The translations under genes were made by a program, and so were the position numbers. 64,000 nt of DNA from Ligilactobacillus apodemi DSM 16634 = JCM 16172 (GTDB taxonomy: Bacteria; Bacillota; Bacilli; Lactobacillales; Lactobacillaceae): the NCBI RefSeq assembly GCF_001434405.1, contig NZ_AZFT01000053.1, positions 62,001-126,000 on the forward strand, read 5' to 3'. Below the pieces are notes generated by a model. The model saw only the letters and a program-made list of their open reading frames with translations, did not search any database and had not been told where the DNA came from. How positions within the stretch are numbered: position 1 is the first letter of the stretch; the number at the start of each line of letters is the position of its first letter. Below are positions 49,784 to 57,973 of this stretch, piece by piece.

Positions 49784-50053
49784 ATGGCAAAAATCAGTGT
49801 AAATACAGGTGAGGTCACCCGCAACGTGAGCTAAATCAGTAATGCAGGTAATGCGATCACCGGTAAACAAGATGGCTTACGTCAACCAGACAGTAGTATT
49901 GATACTCCAACACCAAAAAAGATCCGTGAAAAGCACACGCAAATCAACAACTTGTTACAACGTTATGGCTCGTTGGTAAGAAATGATGCAAAAAGAATCG
50001 AAAAAGTAGCACAAAATATGCGTGAACTAGATGAACAAATGGGACGGAGATGA
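49784..50053 (+). pseudogene. DUF5344 (YwqI-like) T7SS accessory protein with a nonsense codon
   Basis: ATG 49784 starts MAKISVNTGEVTRNVS, then TAA at 49832-49834. The same frame continues ISNAGNAITGKQDG, ...REKHTQINNLLQRYGSLVRN and DAKRIEKVAQNMRELDEQMG to a TGA at 50051-50053, 89 codons in all. The helical pattern and position right before an LXG gene match YwqI/DUF5344. Changing one base (for example TAA to CAA) would restore it. Confidence 0.75.
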
Positions 50054-50058
50054 ATTAA

Positions 50059-51707
50059 GTGACAAAGATGAATTATATGGAGCTATATAGCTTCACAGTA
50101 GCGACTGATAAAGGTCTAGCAAGTCGAAAAGAGCTGTTAAACAAAGCCCAAAAGAGTATGAATGCTTTTGCACACAGTAAAGGTGGATTAACTGGGAATG
50201 CTGCCGATGGAATCGCAAATTACATCAGTGAAGTTCATAGCAATGGTCTGCAGACAATGCTGGAACAACTGATGCAGCGGTTTGGCGATTTAGTGAAACT
50301 TTATTTTGCTTCATATACTGGAGTCGATCAAGGTGGCGATGATTTTTACTTAGCTACTGCCGATTATGAAGCAATCAACCGTCAAGTCGATAGCTACCGC
50401 ACGGATGTGGCAATAAAGATCAAGCAGTTTAACCAGATCACGCGAAGTGTCAGCGATATCGTTGATAGTGGGATATATGTCCAACAAGCTAATGGAGTCA
50501 AAACAAAAGTAGATGATTCGTTAGATAGCATAAAGACAGGCATCAAAAAGCAAAAACAAAGCTGGCAAACTTATGAAGCAGAACAAGTTCAGAAATTTGC
50601 TGAACTAGATGACATGATAAATGCGATCAGTTGTTTGATTTCACAATATAGCAATCAAACGTTGCCTCAGTTCACAGGTTATCAAAAAGGAGCCTTTGCA
50701 GAAAAGATCAGTGGCAAGACACAACAAGTTATCACTACTTTACAAAACAACAGCTATCGTGACCGTGACTTAGTCAAAAACGCAGAACAACAACTAAATG
50801 CTGCCAAAACAACTTACAAGCACTATTTAGAGCGCTTGGAAAAAGAACAGAATATGCACGATGGAAAAACGGAACTCATAGTTGATGGAACGTTTATTTT
50901 ATTAGGCTTTGGTATAACTGCGATAACTGGTGGAATAGCTGTTCCAGCACTACTCCTATTCGGTGCCGTTTTAGATGGTATAACTTTGTATGAAGACTAT
51001 ACGAAGATGAAATCTGGAAAAAAATATGGTGACAACGCTCTGAAATGGCTTTTTATGAAATCAGGAATGAATAGAGAAATGTCAGAAAATACGTATGCAC
51101 TTTTAAATTTAGCAGGTAGCGTAGCCGGATCACAAGGTGCGTTTAAGACTTTAGCAAAAGAAGGACATTTAGTAAGTAATGGAATAAAGACTAAGCCATT
51201 ACTGCAAAATAGTAAGCAAGTTATAAAGGATTCTATGAGTGCTAAAAATTTTCTTAACCTATTTAATTTTACTGGTGATAGTAAGGTTATTGGAAATACG
51301 GTAAAAGAAGTGGTGAGTGCGTTGAATCTTGATAGACGGGCAATAGAAACTAATATAGACATAGCCAATAAATATCAATTAAGCAAGCAACATTTGCTAG
51401 TGTAAAAGATGCAGTGGTTACACCTGTAGCAACGAATATAACAAACTCTTTAGTAGGTAATGATACAAGTAGTGTTAAATATAAAATGACTAATAGGGCC
51501 ATAGGTAATGCAATTGCTAGACCAATTAAGACCACAATTAACGTTTCGGCAGGAGTAGTGAAAGATAGTTTTACAGGGGGAAAGGTAGCTAAACAAATTA
51601 AAAATAGAGTACTGCTTAGAAATCAATTTAGTGATGCAAGTTGGGGAGCAGAAGTAGATAATGTTATTGATTTAGTTAGGGATGTCACGGAACTCTACAA
51701 ATGGTAA
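50059..51707 (+). pseudogene. LXG-domain polymorphic toxin, frameshifted before its C-terminus
   Basis: GTG 50059 (GGAG 9 bases upstream) begins an LXG toxin. The L-T-G motif sits at residues 44-46 in KGGLTGNAADGIANYI, and the helical export domain runs to ~residue 260. A hydrophobic Gly-rich segment (residues ~273-313: FILLGFGITAITGG, VPALLLFGAVLDG) follows. The frame ends at 51405, while the adjoining frame from about 51390 gives ATFASVKDAVVTPVATNITN and ends EVDNVIDLVRDVTELYKW at 51707. Reconstructed length is ~549 residues. The hydrophobic centre suggests a membrane-acting toxin; the toxic activity is not identified. Confidence 0.82.
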
Positions 51708-51732
51708 AAAAATAAGAAGGAGAATATGGAGT

Positions 51733-52350
51733 ATGGCAATAGAAACATGGGATAACCTGAATATTGTAATTTGGTTATGTTTTGGTATTTTATTGACGGT
51801 ATTGACTTATGGAGTTAGAGGTTACAATGGCAAAGTAAGAAAATTAGGAGCTGCAGGGTATACTATGTTTGTTGGTGCTTTATCAATACTAAATGGTGCG
51901 ACTTTAGGACAGTATATGTATGATGAAAAAGTTAAATATGATGTTTGGGGGAGTTTAGGGACGGCTTTGGGTCTATCAGTACCATTATTAGTAAGTGTGT
52001 TGATTTTATTAATATTTTATCGCTATCGAGTAGTAAAACATCCCGAAGAAGTAGTAGTTAAAGGAAAAGATTTAATAGTAAGCAGGTCGTATTTATTAAG
52101 TGGACTATCCACTTTTTTGTGGGGAGGATTGTTGTTAGGCGGCGTAGGCATAGCGTATGTTGTAATGGCGCTTGTTGGTGACAGAGAAGGTTTTCTAATT
52201 GCAAGCACAGTATTAATACCGATTGCTGTATCTTTTTGGCTGATAGCAAAATACCGTAAATGGATATTTAAATATATTGTTTGGGTGTTACGTCGTAAAG
52301 GATTATTGCAGGTTGAAGATGAAAAAAGTAGTAGTGAAAAAGAAATTTAG
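51733..52350 (+). CDS. Putative immunity membrane protein, array copy 1
   Basis: This 205-residue protein with five hydrophobic segments is not a family I can name. Blocks shared by all copies are MAIETW at the start, GVRGYNGKV, GQYMYDE, FYRYRVVKHPEE, and the tail YRKWIFKYIVWVLRRKGLLQ. Position directly behind an LXG toxin and tandem multiplication suggest an immunity protein guarding the membrane, by analogy with multi-copy immunity genes behind membrane-depolarising T7SS toxins. ATG 51733 follows AAGGAG; the longer reading from 51682 is inside the toxin gene. Intact. Confidence 0.72.
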   Translation: MAIETWDNLNIVIWLCFGILLTVLTYGVRGYNGKVRKLGAAGYTMFVGALSILNGATLGQYMYDEKVKYDVWGSLGTALGLSVPLLVSVLILLIFYRYRVVKHPEEVVVKGKDLIVSRSYLLSGLSTFLWGGLLLGGVGIAYVVMALVGDREGFLIASTVLIPIAVSFWLIAKYRKWIFKYIVWVLRRKGLLQVEDEKSSSEKEI

Positions 52351-52373
52351 ACTAAATTGGTGGAAGAACAGAA

Positions 52374-52985
52374 ATGGCAATAGAAACATGGAATAGTTCG
52401 TATATCGTAATTTGGTTATGTTTAGGTGCTTTAATGATGGTATTAATCTTTGGTGTTAGAGGTTATAACGGTAAGGTAACCAAGCTTGGTGCTACAGGAT
52501 ACAGTGTAATTATAAATAGTTTAGCATTATTAAATGGAGTTGCTTTAGGACAGACAGTGTATGATGAAACAGCAAAATATGATTTTTGGGGAAGCATTGG
52601 AACAGTATTAGGATTATCATTGCCGTTGTTAATAAGTGGTTTTATATTAATAATTTTTTATCGCTATAGAGTTATCAAATATCCAGGAGAAATAGTAGTT
52701 AAAGGTGCAAATTTAGAAATAAGTAAGAATTATTTATTAGGGGGAATAATATGGTTCATGTTTTCTGATTTGTTATCTGCAGGAATTGGCTCAATGTACA
52801 TTATTATGGCACTTGTAGGGGATAAAAGAGGAGTTATCTATGGAATTATAGGATTAATGCCACCGATAGTAGCAATTTGGCTAGTAACAAAGTATCGCAA
52901 ATGGATTTTCAAATATATTGTGTGGGTGTTACGCCGTAAAGGATTACTGCAAGTAGCTGAAACAAATGATAGACAAAATAAGTAG
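52374..52985 (+). CDS. Putative immunity membrane protein, array copy 2
   Basis: This 203-residue intact paralogue of copy 1 has the same MAIETW start, five hydrophobic segments, FYRYRVIKYPGE and the YRKWIFKYIVWVLRRKGLLQ tail. It is 23 bases downstream of copy 1. Differences concentrate in the membrane segments, as expected if copies guard against different toxin alleles (inference). Confidence 0.72.
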   Translation: MAIETWNSSYIVIWLCLGALMMVLIFGVRGYNGKVTKLGATGYSVIINSLALLNGVALGQTVYDETAKYDFWGSIGTVLGLSLPLLISGFILIIFYRYRVIKYPGEIVVKGANLEISKNYLLGGIIWFMFSDLLSAGIGSMYIIMALVGDKRGVIYGIIGLMPPIVAIWLVTKYRKWIFKYIVWVLRRKGLLQVAETNDRQNK

Positions 52986-53021
52986 TTTCTTAATATCTCA
53001 AATATAGTAGGAAGAGTAAAT

Positions 53022-53583
53022 ATGGCAATAGAAACTTGGGGAAAAGACCCATATGGAGCAATTTGGTTAAGCTTGATAATGTTATTTATTACATTGATCT
53101 TTGGTGTTCAAGGATATAATGGAAAGGCAAATTTTTGGTGGGCTGCTACTCATACAGCAACAATAATTGTATTGTCTGGCTTCAATGCAGTTATTTTAGG
53201 ACAGTATATGTATGATGAGACAGAAAAATATGATATTCAGTGGTTTGATACTACTGGTATTTTATCGCTATCGGGTGGTTAGTCATCCTAATGAAGTATC
53301 TGTAAAAGGGGGTGATGTGGAAGTAACAGGTTCAGATATGTTAAATGGAATGTTTATAATGTTGTGGTTCGGGCTAATGATGTTTGGCATCGGAATGGGA
53401 AATGTAGCTTCTGAAATGATAGGGGATAGAAATGGAATATTTTATGTATTATTGAGTTTTAGTCCAATTATACTAGTATTTTGGATAATGGCTAAGTATC
53501 GCAAATGGATTTTCAAATATATTGTGTGAGTATTGCGACGTAAAGGTTTGTTGCAAGTGACAAATGAGGATAACAGTGATTAG
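53022..53583 (+). pseudogene. Putative immunity membrane protein, array copy 3, broken
   Basis: It begins MAIETWGKDPYGAIWLSLIM and matches the other copies to GQYMYDETEKYD near 53230. About 55 bases that encode the WGSLGTALGLSVPLL segment in its sister copies are then missing, shifting the frame. The next frame continues FSGLILLVFYRYRVVSHPNE to TGA at 53527-53529, where other copies have TGG (FKYIVW). In-frame RRKGLLQVTNEDNSD then follows to 53583. It therefore carries two lesions. Confidence 0.78.
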
Positions 53584-53622
53584 AAAAGAATACATTTTAA
53601 ATTTTGGGGATGAAGAATAGAA

Positions 53623-54221
53623 ATGGCAATAGAAACATGGGGAAAATATCCATATGGAGCAATTTGGTTTAGTTTGATAATGTTATTTATTACGTTAATC
53701 TTCGGTGTTCAAGGCTACAATGGAAAAACAAATTTTGGATGGGCAGCGATTTATACAGCAACAATGATAATATTATCCGGGTTGAATGCTGCTGTACTTG
53801 GACAATATATGTATGATGGGACAACTAAATATGATGTTTGGGGAAGTTTAGGAACAGCAGTGGGCTATCAGTGCCTCTAATAGTAGGAGGTCTAATATTA
53901 CTAATATTTTATCGTTTTCGAATAGTAAAGCATCCAGAGGAAATGATAGTAAAGGGAGAAAATGTTGAGCTGGCGGTTTCAAGTTTCCTACGAGTAATGC
54001 TTGTGACGCTATGGCTTGGAATAATGTTATTGGGCATCGGAATGGGAAATTTTGTAGTTGAGCTTGTTGGTGATAGAAAAGGTGTAATATATGCGCTCTG
54101 CATATTTGCCCCTCCAGTAATGGCACTTTGGGTAATAGTTAAGTACCGCAAATGGATATTTAAATATGTTTTATGGGTATTACGTCGCAAAGGTTTATTA
54201 CAGATAGTTAACGAAAAATAA
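53623..54221 (+). pseudogene. Putative immunity membrane protein, array copy 4, frameshifted
   Basis: It begins MAIETWGKYPYGAIWFSLIM, nearly the same as copy 3. A one-base loss near 53866-53870 (GTGGGCTATC, expected GTGGGGCTATC-like) ends the frame at 53880. The other frame continues GLSVPLIVGGLILLIFYRFR to the conserved YRKWIFKYVLWVLRRKGLLQ tail at 54221. One base would restore the full ~200-residue protein. Confidence 0.8.
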
Positions 54222-54248
54222 GATGCATAGTTTTGGTTGCACTAAGTT

Positions 54249-54614
54249 ATGAGGAAAAATAAATATGCATGGGACAGTCCATACATTGTAATTTGGTTGT
54301 GTTTTGGAATCTTGCTAGCCGGTGGTGGTTTAGCTAATGTGGTCATGAATTTGGTTGGTGATAGACGGGGAGTTATCTATGGTTTATTGGCACTTTCGCC
54401 ATTACTGATCGCGATTTTCTTATTTGTAAAATACCGCAAATGGGCAATGCGTTATTTGCTTAAAGAATTAAAAGAACATGGTGTTTTGATCGAAAAAAAC
54501 ACAAGTGATGAAAACATGACTAATAAAAAGGGAGAAATATCATGGAAAAGAGTAATGAAGCACCAAGACGTGCAAAAGTATTGTGGACAGATGAGGATTA
54601 TTTGGCAAAGTTAA
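54249..54614 (+). pseudogene. Putative immunity membrane protein, array copy 5, doubly deleted
   Basis: The frame reads SPYIVIWLCFGILLAGGGLAN joined directly to NLVGDRRGVIYGLLALSPLL and KYRKWAMRYLLKEL, so the middle ~110 residues (segments 2-4) are missing in frame. The start is damaged too: the ATG at the ribosome site GAGGAAAAAT (54265) is out of frame, as if ~10 bases of the usual MAIETW codons were lost, leaving only ATG 54249. The frame runs 73 bases into the next gene. Almost certainly non-functional. Confidence 0.7.
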
Positions 54615-55303
54615 GATATGGTTATTTGACAGTAACTGTTGCGATTTTAAGTTTTGTCGGACTGTTAGTGATGAATTATCTGTTGCTTGACAACGCATTG
54701 TACATAAAAATCTTAGTAACATATGCTAAAGCCTATCGTGGTTTTATTAGGACGATTTTAATTATAATAGCTACTATTATACCGGTAGTGATCTGTCGAC
54801 GAAATGCAGTGATCAGGCCAGTCAGATCGATCGTTTTTTATTTCATTAGTTTATTTGTTTGGGGACTACCTTTAGGAATGATAATGATTGCATTTCCACA
54901 AGTGATTATTCCAGCAGCGTTACAAGTAACAGTGTTGACCTTGATATTTTGTTCGATCGGGATGCTCTTTAAAAAAGATCTTTCATCGTGGGGTTCAATT
55001 TTAGGTTTTGGGCTAGTAAGTGTAATTTTAGCCACGTTATTAAGTTCAAATTTTTTACATTTATCTTTTGTAAGCAGTCTGTCGTATTATGCTACGGTCG
55101 TAATCTTTTTAGGCTATTTGATCTATGACGCAAATATTGCGATGAATCTTTATCCCGAAGCTAAGAAGGTCGGGGGACTTTGTTTAGTTAGCATTTTACT
55201 AGCCAGCTCATTAGATATTTTACAAGATATCATTATTTTGTTTATGGAATCAATTCTTTCCGATAATGATCTAGATGGCGATGATTTCGATAGTTTTTGG
55301 TAA
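54542..55303 (+). CDS. Bax inhibitor-1 (BI-1/YetJ) family-like membrane protein
   Basis: This 253-residue protein has seven hydrophobic segments. The end half shows KKDLSSWGSILGFGLVSVIL and VVIFLGYLIYDANIAMN, which match the later helices of BI-1/TMBIM proteins, whose YetJ member is a pH-sensitive calcium leak. The N-terminal half is more diverged. It follows the immunity array with only a small gap (AAAGGGAGAAAT before ATG 54542) and has a terminator. A role in protecting membrane ion balance is speculative. Confidence 0.65.
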   Translation: MEKSNEAPRRAKVLWTDEDYLAKLRYGYLTVTVAILSFVGLLVMNYLLLDNALYIKILVTYAKAYRGFIRTILIIIATIIPVVICRRNAVIRPVRSIVFYFISLFVWGLPLGMIMIAFPQVIIPAALQVTVLTLIFCSIGMLFKKDLSSWGSILGFGLVSVILATLLSSNFLHLSFVSSLSYYATVVIFLGYLIYDANIAMNLYPEAKKVGGLCLVSILLASSLDILQDIIILFMESILSDNDLDGDDFDSFW

Positions 55304-55311
55304 TTATTTGT

Positions 55312-55347
55312 GAAAAAAGAGCGCAAATATTGGTGCTCTTTTTTATT
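55312..55347 (+). terminator. Terminator after the BI-1-like gene
   Basis: The stem AAAAGAGC / GCTCTTTT is followed by a T-rich tail. Confidence 0.8.
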
Positions 55348-55368
55348 TATGCAATTCACAAATTCTTT

Positions 55369-55410
55369 ATGTTAAATATATTTGACATAAAGTGCGATTT
55401 AGATTACTAT
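55369..55410 (+). promoter_or_regulatory. Promoter and candidate XRE operator, module 2
   Basis: TTGACA (55382-55387) and TACTAT (55405-55410) are 17 bases apart. The 20-base inverted repeat ATGTTAAATATATTTGACAT at 55369-55388 covers the -35 box. The same arrangement is present at 39988-40029. Confidence 0.68.
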
Positions 55411-55435
55411 AAAGACATAAAAAGGAGGTGTTGAA

Positions 55436-55936
55436 ATGTTATTAGCAATAGTTCCCGTTATTATCGGAGCAGTGGTGCTGTTAGTAGTCTTATTATCAAA
55501 AGATGAAAATAAATACGATGAACGCCAAGAATTGATCTCAAATCGCAGTTATATGTATGCTTTTTACGTAGTCTTTTTTATAAATATAGTGGTCATGATG
55601 GCTAGCTTTTTTGAAGAGATCCCTAAAATGCCAACGATAATTCTAGCAACCTTGAGTCTTTGGAGTGGTATAATAGTTCAGTCGGTATATTCGATCTGGA
55701 AACATGCATATTTTCCTTTTACAGTAAAGCATGGGGAAGTTTTTGGCATTCATATGTTAATTTTAGCCTTTATGCAAGCATTGATCGTCGTGATCGATCG
55801 TTTCAGCCTTTTAGGTGGAGAAGCTAGTTTACCAGTCGAAATTTCTTTAAGCATAGGGGCTATTTCAGCCTGTATTATCAGTATAGCAATATTTTTACGC
55901 AATTATTTAGACAAGAGAGCAGAAGCAGAAAAGTGA
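55436..55936 (+). CDS. Membrane protein with DERQE motif (DUF2178-like), copy 2
   Basis: This 166-residue protein has a leading hydrophobic segment, NKYDERQELISNRSYMYAF, four further segments, and the ending IAIFLRNYLDKRAEAEK. It is paralogous to the two proteins at 40.06-41.06 kb. It overlaps the XRE gene by four bases (GTGA). ATG 55436 follows AAAGGAGGTG, an excellent ribosome site. Function unknown; likely the target or partner of the coupled repressor. Confidence 0.75.
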   Translation: MLLAIVPVIIGAVVLLVVLLSKDENKYDERQELISNRSYMYAFYVVFFINIVVMMASFFEEIPKMPTIILATLSLWSGIIVQSVYSIWKHAYFPFTVKHGEVFGIHMLILAFMQALIVVIDRFSLLGGEASLPVEISLSIGAISACIISIAIFLRNYLDKRAEAEK

Positions 55937-56124
55937 AGAATTTAAAATTAAAAGCAGCTCGTGCAGGTAAAGACCTTTCACAACAAGCATTAGCTGATAA
56001 AGTTGGTGTTTCAAGGCAAACGATCTCGGCAATTGAAAAGGGTGATTACAACCCAACGATCAATTTATGTATCAGTATCTGTAAAGAGCTTGATGTAACT
56101 TTAAATGATTTATTTTGGAAATAA
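55933..56124 (+). CDS. XRE-family transcriptional repressor, copy 2
   Basis: This 63-residue helix-turn-helix protein is identical at 60 of 63 positions to the copy at 41059 (changes E to D, R to K, K to N). The recognition helix VGVSRQTISAIEKGDYNP is unchanged, so both copies should bind the same operator. It starts with GTG overlapping the membrane gene. A long hairpin terminator follows. Confidence 0.92.
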   Translation: MKNLKLKAARAGKDLSQQALADKVGVSRQTISAIEKGDYNPTINLCISICKELDVTLNDLFWK

Positions 56125-56172
56125 CAAGAACCTCTTAAGTTGGCTGAAAATGCTAACTTGGGAGGTTCTTTT
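56125..56172. terminator. Strong terminator between XRE copy 2 and the RarA-like remnant
   Basis: The stem AAGAACCTC-AAGTTGGC / GCTAACTT-GGAGGTTCTT has mostly paired arms and T-rich flanks on both strands. Confidence 0.85.
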
Positions 56173-56174
56173 GA

Positions 56175-56456
56175 CTATTCTTCAAATTTACGTTGATAAA
56201 TGTATTCAAACAAAGCCCGATAGTGCTTATAAAGTTGCAATTCATTACTGGTGTTTCGGGGGACAAAGTAATGATGCCCGATCAGATCTTGGGGTAAATA
56301 GGCTTGCTTGGCGATTTGGTGTGGTTGGCTAAAAGCATCGAGCTTTAAGCCTGCGCCACGTAATTTAGCAGCACCTTTGTAATGCTCATCCCGTAAATAA
56401 GTTGGCATCGGATGAGCGGTCGGATTTTTAGCATCTTTAATTTTATAATAATGTCG
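56175..56456 (-). pseudogene. C-terminal remnant of a second RarA-like AAA protein
   Basis: On the minus strand the frame reads YYKIKDAKNPTAHPMPTYLR then DEHYKGAAKLRGAGLK, HQIAKQAYLPQDLIGHHYFV and NELQLYKHYRALFEYIYQRK. This matches the end of RarA/MgsA proteins (compare LGYGKDYQLAHFVPD...HTYYEP in the intact copy at 22.6 kb). It opens directly after a stop codon and lacks the ATPase domain. It is a diverged paralogue, not a copy of the intact gene. Confidence 0.7.
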
Positions 56457-56550
56457 TTAATCTAGGAATTGGGCTCAATGCAATGACAGTTCTCTTTGGT
56501 GCTGCTTTGTACTGGCAAAAAAGCAGAAAATAAGTTTAGGTGGCGTTACA

Positions 56551-56559
56551 TGGTATAAT
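56551..56559 (+). promoter_or_regulatory. Extended -10 element before the Nudix gene
   Basis: TGGTATAAT matches the extended -10 consensus and lies 33 bases before the start codon. Confidence 0.5.
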
Positions 56560-56592
56560 TTTGATAGATCATGAAGGTAAGGAAGTAAAAAG

Positions 56593-57069
56593 ATGAGTGT
56601 TCCGGAATATGTTAAACAAATTCGAACTAAGATCGGCCATGATTTATTAATGTTAGCCGGTGCCTGTGTTATTTTAGAAAATGATCGCGGACAAATTCTA
56701 TTGCAACAGCGTTCTTCGGGAAAGTGGGGGTTGCCAGGTGGACTTTTGGAAATCGGCGAGACTTTAGAAGAGACCGCAATCAGAGAAGTAAAAGAAGAAA
56801 CTGGTTTAGTAGTAACTGATTTAAAGCAACTCCATACGTTTTCTGGTGATTTTGCGCATTTAAAGTTAGCCAATCAAGATGAATTGTATATGGTAACGAC
56901 ACTATACCAAGTGTTGGCCTACCACGGAAAGATCATCCCAGATCAAGATGAAACGCTACAATTGGGCTTTTTTTCGTATGATGATCTACCAGATAATTTT
57001 GAAAGAAATTATTTACGTTATCTTGATTATTATTTAACACAGCAAAAACGAAAGGATACTTTGCTTTGA
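56593..57069 (+). CDS. Nudix hydrolase
   Basis: This 158-residue enzyme has the full Nudix box at about residues 48-70: GGLLEIGETLEETAIREVKE followed by ETG. It hydrolyses nucleoside diphosphates linked to another group; the substrate is unknown, and relatives are labelled MutT-like or ADP-ribose pyrophosphatases. The stop overlaps the start of the TetR gene, so the two are coupled. ATG 56593 follows AAGGAAGT. Confidence 0.9.
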   Translation: MSVPEYVKQIRTKIGHDLLMLAGACVILENDRGQILLQQRSSGKWGLPGGLLEIGETLEETAIREVKEETGLVVTDLKQLHTFSGDFAHLKLANQDELYMVTTLYQVLAYHGKIIPDQDETLQLGFFSYDDLPDNFERNYLRYLDYYLTQQKRKDTLL

Positions 57070-57593
57070 GTGCTAAAGAAAAATTATGTCAAGCTTTGAT
57101 TTATTTAATGGATGAAAAAGCTTTTGAAGAACTTTCGATCACTGATATTTGCCGTGAAGCAGGGGTGAATCGCTCGACTTTTTACAGTTACTATAGTAAT
57201 CAGATGGAATTGTTGGAGGATTCCCATACTTATTTAGTGGAACTATTTCGGGCAAATATTCCTAAAATAGATGCTCATCCATTTTCAAAACAAGTTCTTA
57301 TTCCATATTTAGAATTTGTCAAAAAGTACCATCGTTTATACTCGGTTTATAATGAACATGCGAAGGAATATAATCATCGGGCTGCGTTTGAGAGTTTAGT
57401 GGAAAATATTTTTAAACCTTTATATTTAGAGCATGGAATCAATGATAAGACACAAGTTGAGTATATGACGGCTTTTTATTTAGCTGGAACACGGACAGTG
57501 ATCCGCAAATGGAGTCGAAATAGTTTTAAAGAAAGTGAGGCAGAGATTGCGGACATTTTACAGAAATGTACCTTTTATCATGTAACCAATTAA
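57066..57593 (+). CDS. TetR-family transcriptional regulator
   Basis: This 175-residue regulator starts at a TTG overlapping the Nudix stop. The N-terminal helix-turn-helix is ELSITDICREAGVNRSTFYS with YYSNQMELL, and a C-terminal helical domain (TetR_C_7-like) contains LIPYLEFVKKYHRLY. The ligand is unknown. Its target may be its own operon. Confidence 0.9.
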   Translation: MSAKEKLCQALIYLMDEKAFEELSITDICREAGVNRSTFYSYYSNQMELLEDSHTYLVELFRANIPKIDAHPFSKQVLIPYLEFVKKYHRLYSVYNEHAKEYNHRAAFESLVENIFKPLYLEHGINDKTQVEYMTAFYLAGTRTVIRKWSRNSFKESEAEIADILQKCTFYHVTN

Positions 57594-57681
57594 ACCCAAC
57601 AACTTTTGGCTTTTTTGTTGTGTGCAAGTGCGGTATGGCATATTATGCTTAAACCAATCAAATTTTATAGGAGGATTTAAG

Positions 57682-57897
57682 ATGTCATTACGTGAAGAAA
57701 ACGAAAAAATTGCTAAAAAGGTCACAACTGGATACAAGAAAGTAGAAGAAGGAGCAGTCGATAGCTTTAAAAAGGTAGAACAAAAAGCCGTTGAAACATA
57801 TGATGATATCTCTGATAAATTCATCGATAAGTTTTTCAAACATGAAAATGAAACGGTTGAAGAAGCAAAAGAACGACTAAAAAAATCACACGATTAA
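57682..57897 (+). CDS. Small charged coiled-coil protein
   Basis: This 71-residue, highly charged, helical protein has repeated GYKKVEEGAVDSFKKVEQKA and DKFIDKFFKHENETVEEAKE, with no membrane segment. Proteins of this kind are common stress-type small proteins in lactobacilli, but I cannot assign a function. ATG 57682 follows AGGAGGATT, a strong ribosome site; the longer in-frame reading from 57622 lies upstream of it. Confidence 0.75.
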   Translation: MSLREENEKIAKKVTTGYKKVEEGAVDSFKKVEQKAVETYDDISDKFIDKFFKHENETVEEAKERLKKSHD

Positions 57898-57973
57898 AAG
57901 AAGAACTGATACAATCAGCATAATAACATTTTGTTACTATGTTTTTTTGTAACAAATAGTTTATGGGGGGGTT

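Noticed and set aside
46902-49834. Recoding or stop-codon readthrough in the T7SS genes
   Set aside because: The stops are of different kinds in the region (TAA, TGA), without any common context, and lie beside a frame-destroying deletion; decay is simpler.
51733-54221. Immunity-array proteins as DUF443 family
   Set aside because: Size and membrane pattern are similar, but I could not recognise DUF443 sequence blocks, so I left the family unnamed.
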